Source of the DNA: JBHFEI01 sp041928815
GTDB lineage: Bacteria; Pseudomonadota; Alphaproteobacteria; Rhizobiales; Rhizobiaceae
Assembly (NCBI RefSeq): GCF_041928815.1
Contig: NZ_JBHFEI010000005.1
Span: 62,001-126,000 of the forward strand
Direction: 5' to 3'
DNA length: 64,000 nt
Both the position numbers and the translations under genes were made by a program. The notes beneath the pieces were generated by a model. That model ran no database searches, had not been told where the DNA came from, and worked only from the letters and a program-made list of their open reading frames with translations. This document shows, piece after piece, positions 8,342 to 17,743 of this stretch (positions are counted from its first letter, which is position 1; the number at the start of each line of letters is the position of its first letter).

Positions 8342-9322
8342 TTATTCGCGGGTGATGGGGCGCGACATCAGGCTCTCGAGCGCCGCGGGGATGTCGAGCG
8401 TGCCGTCGATGATGGCGGCGACGGCATCGGTCACCGGCATGTCGACGCCGAGCCGCCTTGCCGTGCGCGCCGCGATGTCGGCGGCAAACGCGCCCTCGAC
8501 CAGGCCGGCGACGGCCGCGCCGGCGCGCCCCTGCCGTGCGATCGACAGGCCGAAGCGCAGGTTGCGCGACTGGTGGCTCGTCGCCGTCAGCACGAGGTCG
8601 CCGAGTCCGGAAAGGCCGCGCACCGTCTCCGCCTGTCCGCCGCGCGCGGCGGCGAAACGCGACATCTCGGCCAGCCCCCGGGCGATCAGGGCGGCGCGGG
8701 CGGAATCGCCGAGCCCGGCACCCTCGACGAGGCCGCAGGCGATCGCCAGCACGTTCTTCAGCGCGCCGCCGAGCTGGACGCCGATGCGGTCGTCCGAGGG
8801 ATAAAGGCGGAAGGTCGGGCCGGAAAGCCGCTCGGCGAGCCGCGCGGCGCGATCCATGTCGGCAGAGGCGAGCACCATCGCCGTCGGCAGTCCCGTCGCG
8901 ATGTCGGCGGCGAAGCCCGGGCCGGAGAGCACGGAGACCGTCCGCCCCGGCAGCACCGCCTCGATCACATCGGTCAGCAGCCGGCCGGTCGCGCGGTCCA
9001 TGCCCTTGGCGCAGGTGACGATCTCCGCCTCGGGGCGGATCAGCGCTCCATAGCACTGCGCCGCCGCGCCCTGGGCCTGCGACGGCATGGCAAAGAGCAC
9101 GATCTCGGCCTGTGGCAGGATCGCGGTGTCGGCGGTGAGGGTCAGCGCCGGCGGCAGGTCGATGCCCGGCAGCCCATCCGCATTGCGGCCGGTCGTCCGC
9201 CAGGCCTCGACGACCTCCGCGCGGCGGGCGAGAAGATGGACGCGGTTGTCGGGCGCGCCCGCCGCCACGGCGGCAAGCGCCGTGCCGAAGGCGCCGGCAC
9301 CGATGACGGCGATCGTGCTCAT
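8342..9322 (-). CDS. gpsA: glycerol-3-phosphate dehydrogenase [NAD(P)+]
   Basis: A 326-aa enzyme reducing dihydroxyacetone phosphate to sn-glycerol 3-phosphate for phospholipid synthesis. It has the N-terminal dinucleotide motif IAVIGAGAFGTALA, then LSGPGFAADIATGLPTA, and GGALKNVLAIACG with the catalytic Lys. GLGDLVLTATSHQSRN is also present. The start overlaps the tsaD stop by ATGA, giving a coupled pair. Confidence 0.97.
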   Translation of the reverse strand: MSTIAVIGAGAFGTALAAVAAGAPDNRVHLLARRAEVVEAWRTTGRNADGLPGIDLPPALTLTADTAILPQAEIVLFAMPSQAQGAAAQCYGALIRPEAEIVTCAKGMDRATGRLLTDVIEAVLPGRTVSVLSGPGFAADIATGLPTAMVLASADMDRAARLAERLSGPTFRLYPSDDRIGVQLGGALKNVLAIACGLVEGAGLGDSARAALIARGLAEMSRFAAARGGQAETVRGLSGLGDLVLTATSHQSRNLRFGLSIARQGRAGAAVAGLVEGAFAADIAARTARRLGVDMPVTDAVAAIIDGTLDIPAALESLMSRPITRE

Positions 9323-10413
9323 GCCTTGGCGCCCCGCCGGCCGAAGCCGGTGAGCGGCTTCGCCTCCGCGTCGAGCGGCCAGCGCGAGCGCGGCGCGACA
9401 TCGAGCGGATCGGCGGCAAGGCCGGCCGCCATCCGCTCCGCCCCGGCCCAGGCGATCATCGCGCCGTTGTCGGTGCAGAGCGAGAGGGGCGGCGCGACGA
9501 AGCGAAACCCCTTCGCCGCCGAGAGCTGTTCGAGCGTGTCCCTCAGCGTCCTGTTGGCGGCAACGCCGCCGGCCGTGACGAGCGCAGGCGCCGCGACGGC
9601 GGGGAATTCGCGGCGGAAGCGATCGAGCCCGCGCCCGACCCGGTCCTTCAGCGTGCGCGACACCGCCTTCTGGAACGAGGCGCAGATATCGGCGATGTCC
9701 CGGTCCGTCACGGGGGCGATGCCGTGGGCCGCTTGGCGCACGGCCGTCTTGAGGCCGGAAAACGAGAAATCCAGCCGCGCCTCGCCGACGAGCGGCCTGG
9801 GAAAGGCGAAGCGGTCGGGATCGCCCTTCGCCGCGGCGCGTTCGACGGCCGGGCCGCCCGGATAGGGCAGGCCGAGCAGCTTCGCCGTCTTGTCGAAGGC
9901 CTCGCCGAGCGCATCGTCGATCGTCGTGCCCCAGCGCTCGTAGCGGCCGACGCCGCGCACGAGGATCAGCTGCGTGTGCCCGCCCGAGACGAGCAGCATC
10001 AGGTAGGGAAAGGCGAGCCCGTCCGTCAGCCGCGCCGTCAGCGCGTGGCCCTCCAGGTGGTTGACGGCGTAGAGCGGCTTGCCCGTCGCCAGAGCCATGG
10101 CCTTGGCGGTCATCAGGCCGACGAGCAGCCCGCCGATCAGCCCCGGCCCGCTCGTCGCCGCGATCGCGTCCATGCGGGCGAGCGGCAGACCGGCGCGGGC
10201 GAGTGCCTCGCTAACGAGATGGTCGAGCGCATCGACATGGGCGCGCGCGGCGATCTCGGGGACGACGCCGCCATAGGCGCTGTGCGCGTCGAGCTGGCTC
10301 AGGACCACGTCGGCAAGGATCGTCCCGCGCCCGTCCGGATCGCGCGCGACCACGGCGGCGGCGGTCTCGTCGCAGCTCGTTTCGATGCCGAGGAGGATCA
10401 GCGGTTGAGACAT
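9319..10413 (-). CDS. tsaD: tRNA N6-adenosine threonylcarbamoyltransferase
   Basis: A 364-aa Kae1/TsaD protein making t6A37 in ANN-decoding tRNAs. It begins MSQPLILLGIETSCDETAAA. Metal-binding HLEGH and the ARAHVDAL His are present, as are LVSGGHTQL and the ATP-binding GGVAANRTLR segment. An in-frame ATG 14 codons upstream exists, but the family N-terminus supports this start. It is divergent from hemC, with only 84 bp between start codons. Confidence 0.97.
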   Translation of the reverse strand: MSQPLILLGIETSCDETAAAVVARDPDGRGTILADVVLSQLDAHSAYGGVVPEIAARAHVDALDHLVSEALARAGLPLARMDAIAATSGPGLIGGLLVGLMTAKAMALATGKPLYAVNHLEGHALTARLTDGLAFPYLMLLVSGGHTQLILVRGVGRYERWGTTIDDALGEAFDKTAKLLGLPYPGGPAVERAAAKGDPDRFAFPRPLVGEARLDFSFSGLKTAVRQAAHGIAPVTDRDIADICASFQKAVSRTLKDRVGRGLDRFRREFPAVAAPALVTAGGVAANRTLRDTLEQLSAAKGFRFVAPPLSLCTDNGAMIAWAGAERMAAGLAADPLDVAPRSRWPLDAEAKPLTGFGRRGAKA

Positions 10414-10497
10414 CGGCTTTCGGGCGTTCCCGTCGAGAATTGCGAAGGCCGGCAAAGGCGGCTACATGGTTCTTCCGGTAACAATGGACGGCGATCG

Positions 10498-11427
10498 ATG
10501 CAAACAAAACCTTTCCGGATCGGTACGCGCGGCAGCCCGCTGGCGCTCGCCCAGGCGCATGAGACGCGCGACCGGCTCGCCGCCGCCCACGGGCTCTCGC
10601 CGGAGATGTTCGAGATCGTCGTCCTGTCGACGGCGGGCGACCGCATCACCGACCGGGCGCTGTCGGAGATCGGCGGCAAGGGCCTGTTCACCCAGGAACT
10701 CGAGGACCAGTTGCTGGCCGGCGGCCTGGACTTCGCCGTGCATTCCGCCAAGGACATGCCGACCCGCCTGCCGGACGGCCTGCATCTTTCCGCCTTCCTG
10801 CCGCGCGAGGACGTGCGCGACGCCTTCATCGGCCGCGCCGCGTCGCGCCTTGCCGATCTGCCGGAGAACGCGACCGTCGGCTCCTCCTCGCTCCGGCGCC
10901 AGGCGCTGATCCGCCGCCTGCGGCCCGACCTTTCCGTGATCACCTATCGCGGCCTCGTCGAGACGCGGCTGCGCAAGCTCGCGGAGGGCCAGGTGGACGG
11001 CACGCTGCTGGCATTCGCCGGGCTGAAGCGGCTCGGCAGGGAAAACGTGCCGACCGAACTCCTCGATCCCGAGGACTTCCCCCCCGCGCCGGCGCAAGGG
11101 GCGATCTGCATCGAGAGCCGCCTCGGAGACCGCCGCGTGGCGGACCTGCTCGCGGCAATCGACGACCGACGCACCCATGAGGCCGTCGCCTGCGAGAGGC
11201 AGTTCCTCGCCCGGCTCGACGGCTCCTGCCGCACGCCGATCGCCGGCCACGCCGTCTCCGACGGCGAGCGCCTCGCCTTCTCCGGCATGATCCTCACCCC
11301 GGACGGCGCCACGGTCCACAGGATCGCCATCGAGGGCGCCGCAAGCGAGGCCGAACGGCTGGGTGCCGAGGCTGGCGAGGCGATCCGTGCCAAGGCCGGG
11401 CCTGGCTTCTTTTCCTCCTGGAGCTGA
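10498..11427 (+). CDS. hemC: hydroxymethylbilane synthase (porphobilinogen deaminase)
   Basis: A 309-aa enzyme that polymerises four porphobilinogens in haem synthesis. It begins MQTKPFRIGTRGSPLALAQA. GKGLFTQELE and FAVHSAKDMPT carry substrate-binding residues. LDGSCRTPIAGHA holds the Cys that attaches the dipyrromethane cofactor. The frame is open far upstream, but this ATG gives the family N-terminus. It is followed 4 bp later by hemD. Confidence 0.97.
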   Translation: MQTKPFRIGTRGSPLALAQAHETRDRLAAAHGLSPEMFEIVVLSTAGDRITDRALSEIGGKGLFTQELEDQLLAGGLDFAVHSAKDMPTRLPDGLHLSAFLPREDVRDAFIGRAASRLADLPENATVGSSSLRRQALIRRLRPDLSVITYRGLVETRLRKLAEGQVDGTLLAFAGLKRLGRENVPTELLDPEDFPPAPAQGAICIESRLGDRRVADLLAAIDDRRTHEAVACERQFLARLDGSCRTPIAGHAVSDGERLAFSGMILTPDGATVHRIAIEGAASEAERLGAEAGEAIRAKAGPGFFSSWS

Positions 11428-11431
11428 CCGC

Positions 11432-12160
11432 ATGCGCGTCCTCGTCACCCGGCCGCAGCCGGCGGCCGGGGCGACGGCCGCGCGGCTGCGGTCGATCGGG
11501 CATGAGGCGGTCGTGGTGCCGCTGACGGAAGCGGTGCCGGACCTTGACGCGCTGCGCCGGGCGCTCTCCCGGCCGCACGGTGCGATCGCCGCCACCAGCG
11601 CCGAGGCCGCGCGCACGCTCGCCGGCCTTGGCCACGCTGTTCGCGACCATCTGCGAACGCCGCTCTATGCCGTCGGCGGGGCGACCGCCGACGCCTTCCG
11701 CGCGCTCGGCTTCTGCGACGTGCGCGTCGGGCCCGGCGACGGCGCGGGGCTGGCAAGGCGGATCGCCGGCGATGCCCGCCCCGCCGCCCCTCTTCTCTAT
11801 CTCGCCGGCGCACCGCGCGCGAAAACCCTCGAGGACGGGCTCCTCGCCGCGGCAATCGCGGTCGAGACCGTCGCCTGCTACCGGATGAAGCCGCGCGACG
11901 CGGCGGCGGAGCTTGCCGCCGTGCTCGCCGAGGCGCCCGTACCGGCCGTGCTGCTCTATTCCGCGGAAGGGGCGCGCCTTTTCGCCGGCCTGCTGGCCGG
12001 CATCGCCGGGGCACGGCATCCAGGCGCGGCTTTCTGTCTCAGCCGGTCCGTCGCCGAGGCGCTCGGCGGCGCGCTCGAAAGCGTCGTCATCGCCGAGCGG
12101 CCGGACGAGGACAGCCTGCTGTCGCGTCTCGGCATGCCACCGCCCGCCTCGATGGGCTAG
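11432..12160 (+). CDS. hemD: uroporphyrinogen-III synthase
   Basis: A 242-aa protein that cyclises hydroxymethylbilane. It begins MRVLVTRPQPAAGATAARL, a hallmark HemD N-terminus, with later GGATADAFRALGF and a typical LLYSAEGARLF segment. HemD is poorly conserved, so the position directly after hemC (4-bp gap) is strong support. GC content is very high. Confidence 0.93.
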   Translation: MRVLVTRPQPAAGATAARLRSIGHEAVVVPLTEAVPDLDALRRALSRPHGAIAATSAEAARTLAGLGHAVRDHLRTPLYAVGGATADAFRALGFCDVRVGPGDGAGLARRIAGDARPAAPLLYLAGAPRAKTLEDGLLAAAIAVETVACYRMKPRDAAAELAAVLAEAPVPAVLLYSAEGARLFAGLLAGIAGARHPGAAFCLSRSVAEALGGALESVVIAERPDEDSLLSRLGMPPPASMG

Positions 12161-12183
12161 CCACTGTTTTGCGCCAATTCATC

Positions 12184-12204
12184 GGCGAGGGTCTTTCCCT
12201 CGCC
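12184..12204 (+). terminator. GC-rich hairpin after hemD (no U-tract)
   Basis: Perfect 8-bp stem GGCGAGGG / CCCTCGCC with a TCTTT loop, 24 bp after the hemD stop and 55 bp before the mitofilin-like gene. There is no T-run, so it is more likely an attenuator or mRNA-stabilising hairpin than a full terminator. Confidence 0.3.
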
Positions 12205-12258
12205 CCTGGGGGTGTCTAGGTTTACCGTCACTGCCAATCGAGAATGGGGAAGACGACC

Positions 12259-13590
12259 ATGGTTCCGGAAATCCCGCCGCGCCGCTCGAAGTCGAAGAGG
12301 GAGCCGACGACCATCGATCTCGAAGCCCGTCCGCTCGCCGACGAGACATCCCCGTCGGCCGGAGACCCTGTCTCGCCCGACCCCGACATTACGCGTCCTG
12401 CCGAAACCGCCACCGGCGACGCAACCGCGGAAACGCCTGCCGAAACCACGCTCGGCCCGGAGACGCCGACCGATGCCGTTCCCCAAAGCACGCCCGAGCC
12501 CACCGCGATCGGCGCCGAGCCGGCAACGGTGCCGACAGAGGCAGAGGCGGCTGCGGCCGCAGAAACGAGGGAAGCGCCGGACCGCCCGACGGAGCGGCCC
12601 CAGCGCCCGGCATCGCCAGAGCCTGCCCCGCAGGCCGCGCGCGGCACGACCAGCGGCGCGCTCGCGGCCGGCATTCTCGGCGGCCTGATCACGCTTGCCG
12701 GCTTCGGCGTGCTGCAATATGGCGGCGTCATCCCGTCGCTCGGACCGGCGACCCAGAACGACGGCGCCGCCCTTGAAGGCATCACCGGCGAGATCGCGGC
12801 CCTGCGCGGCGAGATCGCCAACCGGCCGGCGCCGGACCTTTCCGGCATCGAGCAGCGCCTCGCCGCGATCGAGAGCGCGGCCGGCGAAGCGAACCGGCCC
12901 GACCCGGATGTCGAGGCGCTGCAGACCGCCGTCAAGGCGCTGACCGACCAGCTGTCGCTGCTCCAGGGCAATGTCGAGACGCTGAAGCAGGAGACGACGA
13001 AGGCCGCCGCCGACCTGACCACCCGCCTTGGCGAGGCCGAGCGCCGGCTGGACGAGCCGGCGAGCGACGTGCAGCTCGCCAGGGCGATCGCCGTTTCCGC
13101 GCTGAAGACGGCGATCGACCGCGGCGGGCCCTTCCTCGCCGAGCTCGACGCGCTGAAGAGCGTGTCGCCGGAGGATCCGGCGGTTGCCGGGCTGCAGCCG
13201 CTCGCCTCGCAAGGGGTGGCGCCGCGCAAGGATCTCGTCGCCGACTTCCCCGCAACGGCGACCGCGATGATCGACGCCGTGCGCGAGCGCGCACCGGACG
13301 AGGGCATCGTCTCGCGCCTGATCAACAGCGCCGCGACGGCGATCCGCGTCCGCCCGGTCGGAACCGTCGAGGGAACCGGGCCGGAGGCGATGATCGCCCG
13401 CATCGAGGACCGCATCGTCAACGGCGACCTGAAGGGCGCCGTCCTCGAATGGGAGGCGCTGCCGGACAAGGCCAAGGCCGCCGGTGCGGCCTTCAAGAGC
13501 CGCCTCGACCAGCGCATCGCGGCGGAGACGCTGGTCGACGGGGCTGTCGCCGGTGCGCTCACCGCCTCCAATCCCGCCAATCCCGGTTGA
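12259..13590 (+). CDS. mitofilin (Mic60)-family inner-membrane protein
   Basis: A 443-aa alphaproteobacterial mitofilin homologue (COG4223). The N-terminal cytosolic part is acidic and Pro/Ala/Thr-rich (about residues 1-130). One transmembrane helix (SGALAAGILGGLITLAGFGV) is followed by a periplasmic coiled coil of 130-odd residues and a C-terminal mitofilin-like domain (LVADFPATATAMIDAVRE). Relatives shape intracytoplasmic membranes and contact the outer-membrane assembly machinery. The ATG at 12259 is preferred over 12244 because GGGGAAGA precedes it at proper spacing. It lies in the conserved hemC-hemD-mitofilin-hemY order. Confidence 0.88.
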   Translation: MVPEIPPRRSKSKREPTTIDLEARPLADETSPSAGDPVSPDPDITRPAETATGDATAETPAETTLGPETPTDAVPQSTPEPTAIGAEPATVPTEAEAAAAAETREAPDRPTERPQRPASPEPAPQAARGTTSGALAAGILGGLITLAGFGVLQYGGVIPSLGPATQNDGAALEGITGEIAALRGEIANRPAPDLSGIEQRLAAIESAAGEANRPDPDVEALQTAVKALTDQLSLLQGNVETLKQETTKAAADLTTRLGEAERRLDEPASDVQLARAIAVSALKTAIDRGGPFLAELDALKSVSPEDPAVAGLQPLASQGVAPRKDLVADFPATATAMIDAVRERAPDEGIVSRLINSAATAIRVRPVGTVEGTGPEAMIARIEDRIVNGDLKGAVLEWEALPDKAKAAGAAFKSRLDQRIAAETLVDGAVAGALTASNPANPG

Positions 13591-13600
13591 GGACGCCCCG

Positions 13601-15235
13601 ATGATCCGTATCCTGTTCTATGTCCTCGTGGTGCTCGCGATCGGCGCGGGCTTCGCCTGGCTCGCCGACCGCCCGGGCGAACTCGCCATCGTCTGGCAGG
13701 GCCAGCGCATCGAGATGACACTGATGGTGGCGGCGAGCATCTTCGTCACGCTGATCGCGGCCGTGCTGATCACCCTCTGGCTCGTCCGCTCGCTCTGGCT
13801 GTCGCCGCACACGATCAGCCGCTACTTCCGCGCCCGCCGGCGCGATCGCGGCTACCAGGCGCTGTCGACCGGCCTGATCGCCGCCGGCGCCGGCGACGCG
13901 ATCCTGGCCCGCAAGATGGCGGTGCGCACCCGCGGCCTGATCCGCGCCGACCAGGAACCGCTGATCCATCTGCTCGAAGCGCAGACCGCGCTGATCGAGG
14001 GCCGGCACGACGACGCCCGCAAGAAATTCGAAACGATGGCCGACGATCCAGAAACGCGCGAGCTCGGCCTGCGCGGGCTTTATCTCGAGGCCAGGCGCCA
14101 GGAGGCGCACGAAGCCGCCCGCCACTATGCCGAACGCGCCGCCGACAATGCGCCCCATCTCGCCTGGGCGACGCTTGCGGCATTGGAACATCGCGGCCGC
14201 ACCGGCCAGTGGGACGAGGCGATCCGCCTCGTCGACCAGGCCCGTTCCGCCCATGCGATAGAAAAGGCCGAGGCCTACCGGAAGAAGGCCGTGCTGCTGA
14301 CCGCGCGCGCGACGGAGAGGCTCGACGCCGATCCGAAGGGCGCGCGCGACGATGCGCTGGCGGCCCTGAAGCTCGCGCCCGACCTCGTGCCCGCCGGCCT
14401 CGTCGCCGCGCGCGCCCTCAACCGCGAGGACAATCTGCGCAAGGCGGCCGGCATCCTCGAAAAGCTCTGGAAGGCGACGGCCCATCCCGACGTCGCCAGC
14501 CTCTATATCCGCGCCCGCAACGGCGACTCCGCCCTCGACCGGCTGAAGCGGGCGAACAAGCTGGAGGCGATCCGGCCGAACAGCCCGGCGGCGCTGATCG
14601 CCGTGGCGCGCGCCGCGCTCGACGCGCGCGAACTGCTGCTCGCCCGGGAAAAGGCGGAGGCGGCGGCCCGCATCGCACCCTCCGAAGGGGTCTTCCTGCT
14701 GCTTGCCGACATCGAGGAGGCCGACACCAGCGATATCGGCCGCATCCGCTACTGGATGGCGCAGGCCCTGCGCAGCCCCGGCGACGCCGCCTGGACCGCC
14801 GACGGTGTCACTGCGGCCGAATGGCGGCCGGTCTCGCCTGTGACCGGCCGGCTCGACGCCTTCGAATGGAAGACGCCGGTCAGCCAGATCGACGGCCCGG
14901 TCGAGGAAGGCAGCGTCAATCCGGCCGAAGAGGCGATCCGCAACCTGCCGCCGGTCACGCCCGCCCCGGCACCGGTCGAGACGGTCCGCATCGTCGAGGT
15001 GGAAAAGCCGGTCGTCGTCTCCGTGGAAAGGCCGGCGGAGCCGACAAGCGAGATGGCCGCGACGGCACCGCCTCCCGCCGCCGAGCCGCAACCCGCCGTG
15101 CCGGTCAAGGCCGTGCCTCCCGAGGACGGAAAGCGGGACGAGACGGTGGTGGAGCCCTTCTTCGGCCGCCCGCCGGACGATCCGGGGGTGCGCGACCCGA
15201 AGGCCGCCGAGCAGCAGGCGCTGCGCCTGTTCTGA
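13601..15235 (+). CDS. hemY: HemY N-terminal domain TPR membrane protein
   Basis: A 544-aa membrane protein. Two N-terminal transmembrane helices (MIRILFYVLVVLAIGAGFAWL and a segment near residues 45-68) are followed by WLSPHTISRYFRARRRDRGY, then TPR-like helical repeats to about residue 450 and a Pro/Glu-rich tail. HemY accompanies haem genes in proteobacteria, but its biochemical role is unclear; it is not the protoporphyrinogen oxidase of the same name. The start is 10 bp after the mitofilin stop with GAGGA upstream. Confidence 0.9.
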   Translation: MIRILFYVLVVLAIGAGFAWLADRPGELAIVWQGQRIEMTLMVAASIFVTLIAAVLITLWLVRSLWLSPHTISRYFRARRRDRGYQALSTGLIAAGAGDAILARKMAVRTRGLIRADQEPLIHLLEAQTALIEGRHDDARKKFETMADDPETRELGLRGLYLEARRQEAHEAARHYAERAADNAPHLAWATLAALEHRGRTGQWDEAIRLVDQARSAHAIEKAEAYRKKAVLLTARATERLDADPKGARDDALAALKLAPDLVPAGLVAARALNREDNLRKAAGILEKLWKATAHPDVASLYIRARNGDSALDRLKRANKLEAIRPNSPAALIAVARAALDARELLLAREKAEAAARIAPSEGVFLLLADIEEADTSDIGRIRYWMAQALRSPGDAAWTADGVTAAEWRPVSPVTGRLDAFEWKTPVSQIDGPVEEGSVNPAEEAIRNLPPVTPAPAPVETVRIVEVEKPVVVSVERPAEPTSEMAATAPPPAAEPQPAVPVKAVPPEDGKRDETVVEPFFGRPPDDPGVRDPKAAEQQALRLF

Positions 15236-15307
15236 ACCGCGCCGCGTTCCGTGCCCGACGACGGTGCGGAACGCCAGGCCTGAGCAACAAGGGATCCCGT
15301 CAGACGC

Positions 15308-15793
15308 ATGTTCGAGCGCCTTCGCGAATTTTTCGAGAGCCTGACCGGCCCGCTGCCCGCCCCGATCGCGCCCGGCGACCCGCGCATCGCCGTCGTGGCG
15401 CTCTGCATCCAGGTGATGGAGGCCGATGGCGCGGTGCTCGACAGCGAACGCGCCAAGGTGCGCTCGGTGATCCGCGAGCATTACGGCCTCGACGATCAGA
15501 CGCTGACGGCGCTCGTCTCCGCCGGCGAGACGGCCGAGAGCGAGGCGATCGACTTCTACCGCTTCACCTCCGACGTCAAACGCCATTTTTCCGAGGAACA
15601 GAGGATCGACCTCGTCGGCATGTTGTGGGAGATTGTCTATGCGGACGGCCGGCGCAACGAGATGGAGGATCACGTGATCTGGCGGATCGCGGACCTGCTC
15701 GGCGTATCGGGCCGGGACAGGGTGCTGAAGCGCCGGGAGGCAGCGGCGCGCATGAACATCGGGGAGGAGACCGGGCTGAAACAGGAAGAGTGA
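15308..15793 (+). CDS. TerB family tellurite-resistance-like protein
   Basis: A 161-aa all-helical TerB-like protein (COG4103). It shows the family acidic signatures VMEADGAVLDSERAKV and VYADGRRNEMEDHVIWRIADLLG. The DG-centred acidic loops resemble the TerB metal-binding site. It is a short cytosolic protein whose role outside tellurite operons is unknown. The ATG begins MFERLREFFES. The following amidotransferase gene begins 1 bp after the stop. Confidence 0.9.
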   Translation: MFERLREFFESLTGPLPAPIAPGDPRIAVVALCIQVMEADGAVLDSERAKVRSVIREHYGLDDQTLTALVSAGETAESEAIDFYRFTSDVKRHFSEEQRIDLVGMLWEIVYADGRRNEMEDHVIWRIADLLGVSGRDRVLKRREAAARMNIGEETGLKQEE

Positions 15794-15794
15794 C

Positions 15795-16547
15795 ATGCCG
15801 CGGCAAGGCCTCGCGAAGAAGGAAGAGATCCTCATCGTCCTGCATCAGGAGCGCTCGAGCCCCGGCCGGGTCGGCCATCTCCTCGAGGAAAAGGGTTTTG
15901 CGCTCGACATCCGCCGCCCGGTGCTCGGCGATCCGCTGCCCGAAACGCTTGCCGGCCATGCCGGCGCCGTCGTCTTCGGCGGACCGATGAGCGCCAATGA
16001 CGACGACGATTTCGTCAAGGCCGAGATCGACTGGCTGTCGGTGCCGCTCAAGGAAAACAAGCCCTATCTCGGCATCTGCCTCGGCGCGCAGATGCTCGCC
16101 CGCAAGCTCGGCAGCGCCGTCGCCCCCCATCGCGAGGGGCTGACGGAAATCGGCTGGTATCCGCTCGAGGCGACGCCGGAAGGCCAGGCGCTGATCGACT
16201 GGCCGGCAATGGTCTACCATTTCCACCGCGAAGGCTTCGATCTTCCCGCCGGCGCCGCGCTCCTGGCAACGGGCGACGCCTATCCCAACCAGGCCTTCCG
16301 CTATGGCGCCAACGCCTGGGGCATCCAGTTCCACGGCGAGCTGACACGCGCGATGATGCATCGCTGGGTCGTGCACGGCGCCCACCGCTTCGTGCTTCCC
16401 GGCGCCCAGCAGGGGCGCGACCATCTCGACGGCCGCATGCGCCACGACGCGGCGCTCCGGCGCTGGATGGACGGGTTCCTCGACCTGATCTTCGTCGGCG
16501 GGGAAGCAAAGGCCGACACCGCCTCAAGGAAAGCCGGCGCCGCCTGA
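15795..16547 (+). CDS. class I glutamine amidotransferase domain protein (GMP synthase-like)
   Basis: A 250-aa stand-alone GATase1 protein (COG0518). The nucleophile elbow GICLGAQML contains the catalytic Cys. FGGPMSAND precedes it, and WGIQFHGEL provides the catalytic His-x-Glu pair. It lacks the ATP-pyrophosphatase domain of GuaA, so the acceptor or substrate is unknown; related proteins deglutamylate small molecules. It is probably cotranscribed with the TerB-like gene. Confidence 0.88.
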   Translation: MPRQGLAKKEEILIVLHQERSSPGRVGHLLEEKGFALDIRRPVLGDPLPETLAGHAGAVVFGGPMSANDDDDFVKAEIDWLSVPLKENKPYLGICLGAQMLARKLGSAVAPHREGLTEIGWYPLEATPEGQALIDWPAMVYHFHREGFDLPAGAALLATGDAYPNQAFRYGANAWGIQFHGELTRAMMHRWVVHGAHRFVLPGAQQGRDHLDGRMRHDAALRRWMDGFLDLIFVGGEAKADTASRKAGAA

Positions 16548-16672
16548 AGGATAAGGCCGGCGGATGGCCCGCGTCCGAAAACCGCCGGGACGTTCATCGC
16601 AGCGGCGCGGCCGGACTTGCCGCCCCTGCCGCCAATGGCTACATGTCAGGCGACAACCCTTTGGAGAGCGGC

Positions 16673-16969
16673 ATGATTGCTGTCATCAGCACCCTCAATT
16701 TCATCATCAACATCGTCTGGTTCCTGGTCATCGCCTCGGCGATCTTTTCCTGGCTCTACGCCTTCAACGTGATCAACACCAACAACCAGGCGATCAACAT
16801 GATCGGCCGCTCGCTCTACCAGCTGACCGAACCAGTCTACCGGCCGATCCGCAGCATCCTGCCGAACATGGGCGGCGTCGACCTGTCGCCGCTCGTCGTG
16901 CTCGTCATCCTCTATTTCCTGCAGATGCTGCTGAACTACACGATCGCCCCGGCGCTGCTCGGCCTCTGA
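16673..16969 (+). CDS. YggT family membrane protein
   Basis: A 98-aa membrane protein with two hydrophobic segments separated by the conserved loop LTEPVYRPIRSILPNMGGVD. YggT proteins are linked to membrane organisation and cell division in other bacteria. TTGGAGAG lies just upstream of the chosen ATG (MIAVISTLNF). An in-frame ATG 10 codons earlier has no good ribosome-binding site. Confidence 0.9.
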   Translation: MIAVISTLNFIINIVWFLVIASAIFSWLYAFNVINTNNQAINMIGRSLYQLTEPVYRPIRSILPNMGGVDLSPLVVLVILYFLQMLLNYTIAPALLGL

Positions 16970-16995
16970 TCCCTGCCGCAGCCGCTCGAACGGGC

Positions 16996-17025
16996 AAAGA
17001 AAAACCCCGGCTGGGAAAGCCGGGG
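16996..17025 (-). terminator. intrinsic terminator of ppa
   Basis: On the minus strand, stem CCCCGGC / GCCGGGG with a 7-base loop is followed by TTTTTCTTT. It lies 28 bp downstream of the ppa stop. It also sits between the convergent YggT and ppa genes. Confidence 0.85.
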
Positions 17026-17053
17026 CCGCATCGTCTCCAATCACAACGCCGGG

Positions 17054-17590
17054 TCAACCCTTGCCGGACTTCGCCCGCTCGATTGCTTCCGCGATCAGCC
17101 GCTGGGCGACGTCGACATTCTTCCAGCCGAAGATCTTCACCCATTTTCCGGGCTCGAGGTCCTTGTAGTGCTCGAAGAAATGCTCGATCTGCTGCAGCGT
17201 GATCTCCGGCAGGTCGGTATAGTCCTTCACCTTGTCGTAACGCTTGGTCAGGTGATAGTTCGGCACGGCGATGATCTTCTCGTCCTTGCCGGAATTGTCC
17301 TCCATCATCATCACGCCGATAGGGCGGACATTGATGACGCAGCCGGGAACGAGGGGGCGGGTCGAGGCGATCAGCACGTCGATCGGGTCGCCGTCGTCCG
17401 ACAGCGTGTGCGGCACGAAGCCGTAATTGCCCGGATAGGTCATCGGCGTATAGAGGAAGCGGTCGACGATCAGCGTGCCGGCATCCTTGTCCATCTCGTA
17501 CTTGATCGGATGTCCGCCGACCGGAACCTCGACGATGACGTTGATGTCCTCGGGCGGGTTCTTGCCGATGGAAATTGCGTCGATCCGCAT
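17054..17590 (-). CDS. ppa: inorganic pyrophosphatase
   Basis: A 178-aa family I soluble pyrophosphatase that hydrolyses PPi to drive biosynthesis. The signature DGDPIDVLI carries the metal-binding aspartates. PVGGHPIKYEMDK and YPGNYGFVPHT are family blocks, and DNSGKDEKIIAVP is present. It begins MRIDAISIGKNPPEDINVIVE. It is monocistronic with its own terminator. Confidence 0.98.
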   Translation of the reverse strand: MRIDAISIGKNPPEDINVIVEVPVGGHPIKYEMDKDAGTLIVDRFLYTPMTYPGNYGFVPHTLSDDGDPIDVLIASTRPLVPGCVINVRPIGVMMMEDNSGKDEKIIAVPNYHLTKRYDKVKDYTDLPEITLQQIEHFFEHYKDLEPGKWVKIFGWKNVDVAQRLIAEAIERAKSGKG

Positions 17591-17743
17591 ATGTGTCTCC
17601 CAAGCTGAAGCGATGAGCGTCGCAGTGCGATAAAGGGAAATGCCGCACTGCGCAACATGGCTTTCGTCGGATGGGCAAAAATGGACCGGGCGCCGTCGCG
17701 GAGCCGGAACGCGGCGGGCGCCGAAAGCCGCAGCGCGGAAAAT

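Noticed and set aside
13601..15235. protoporphyrinogen oxidase (HemY sense of Bacillus)
   Set aside because: No FAD motif; the protein has two N-terminal membrane helices and TPR repeats, the proteobacterial HemY.
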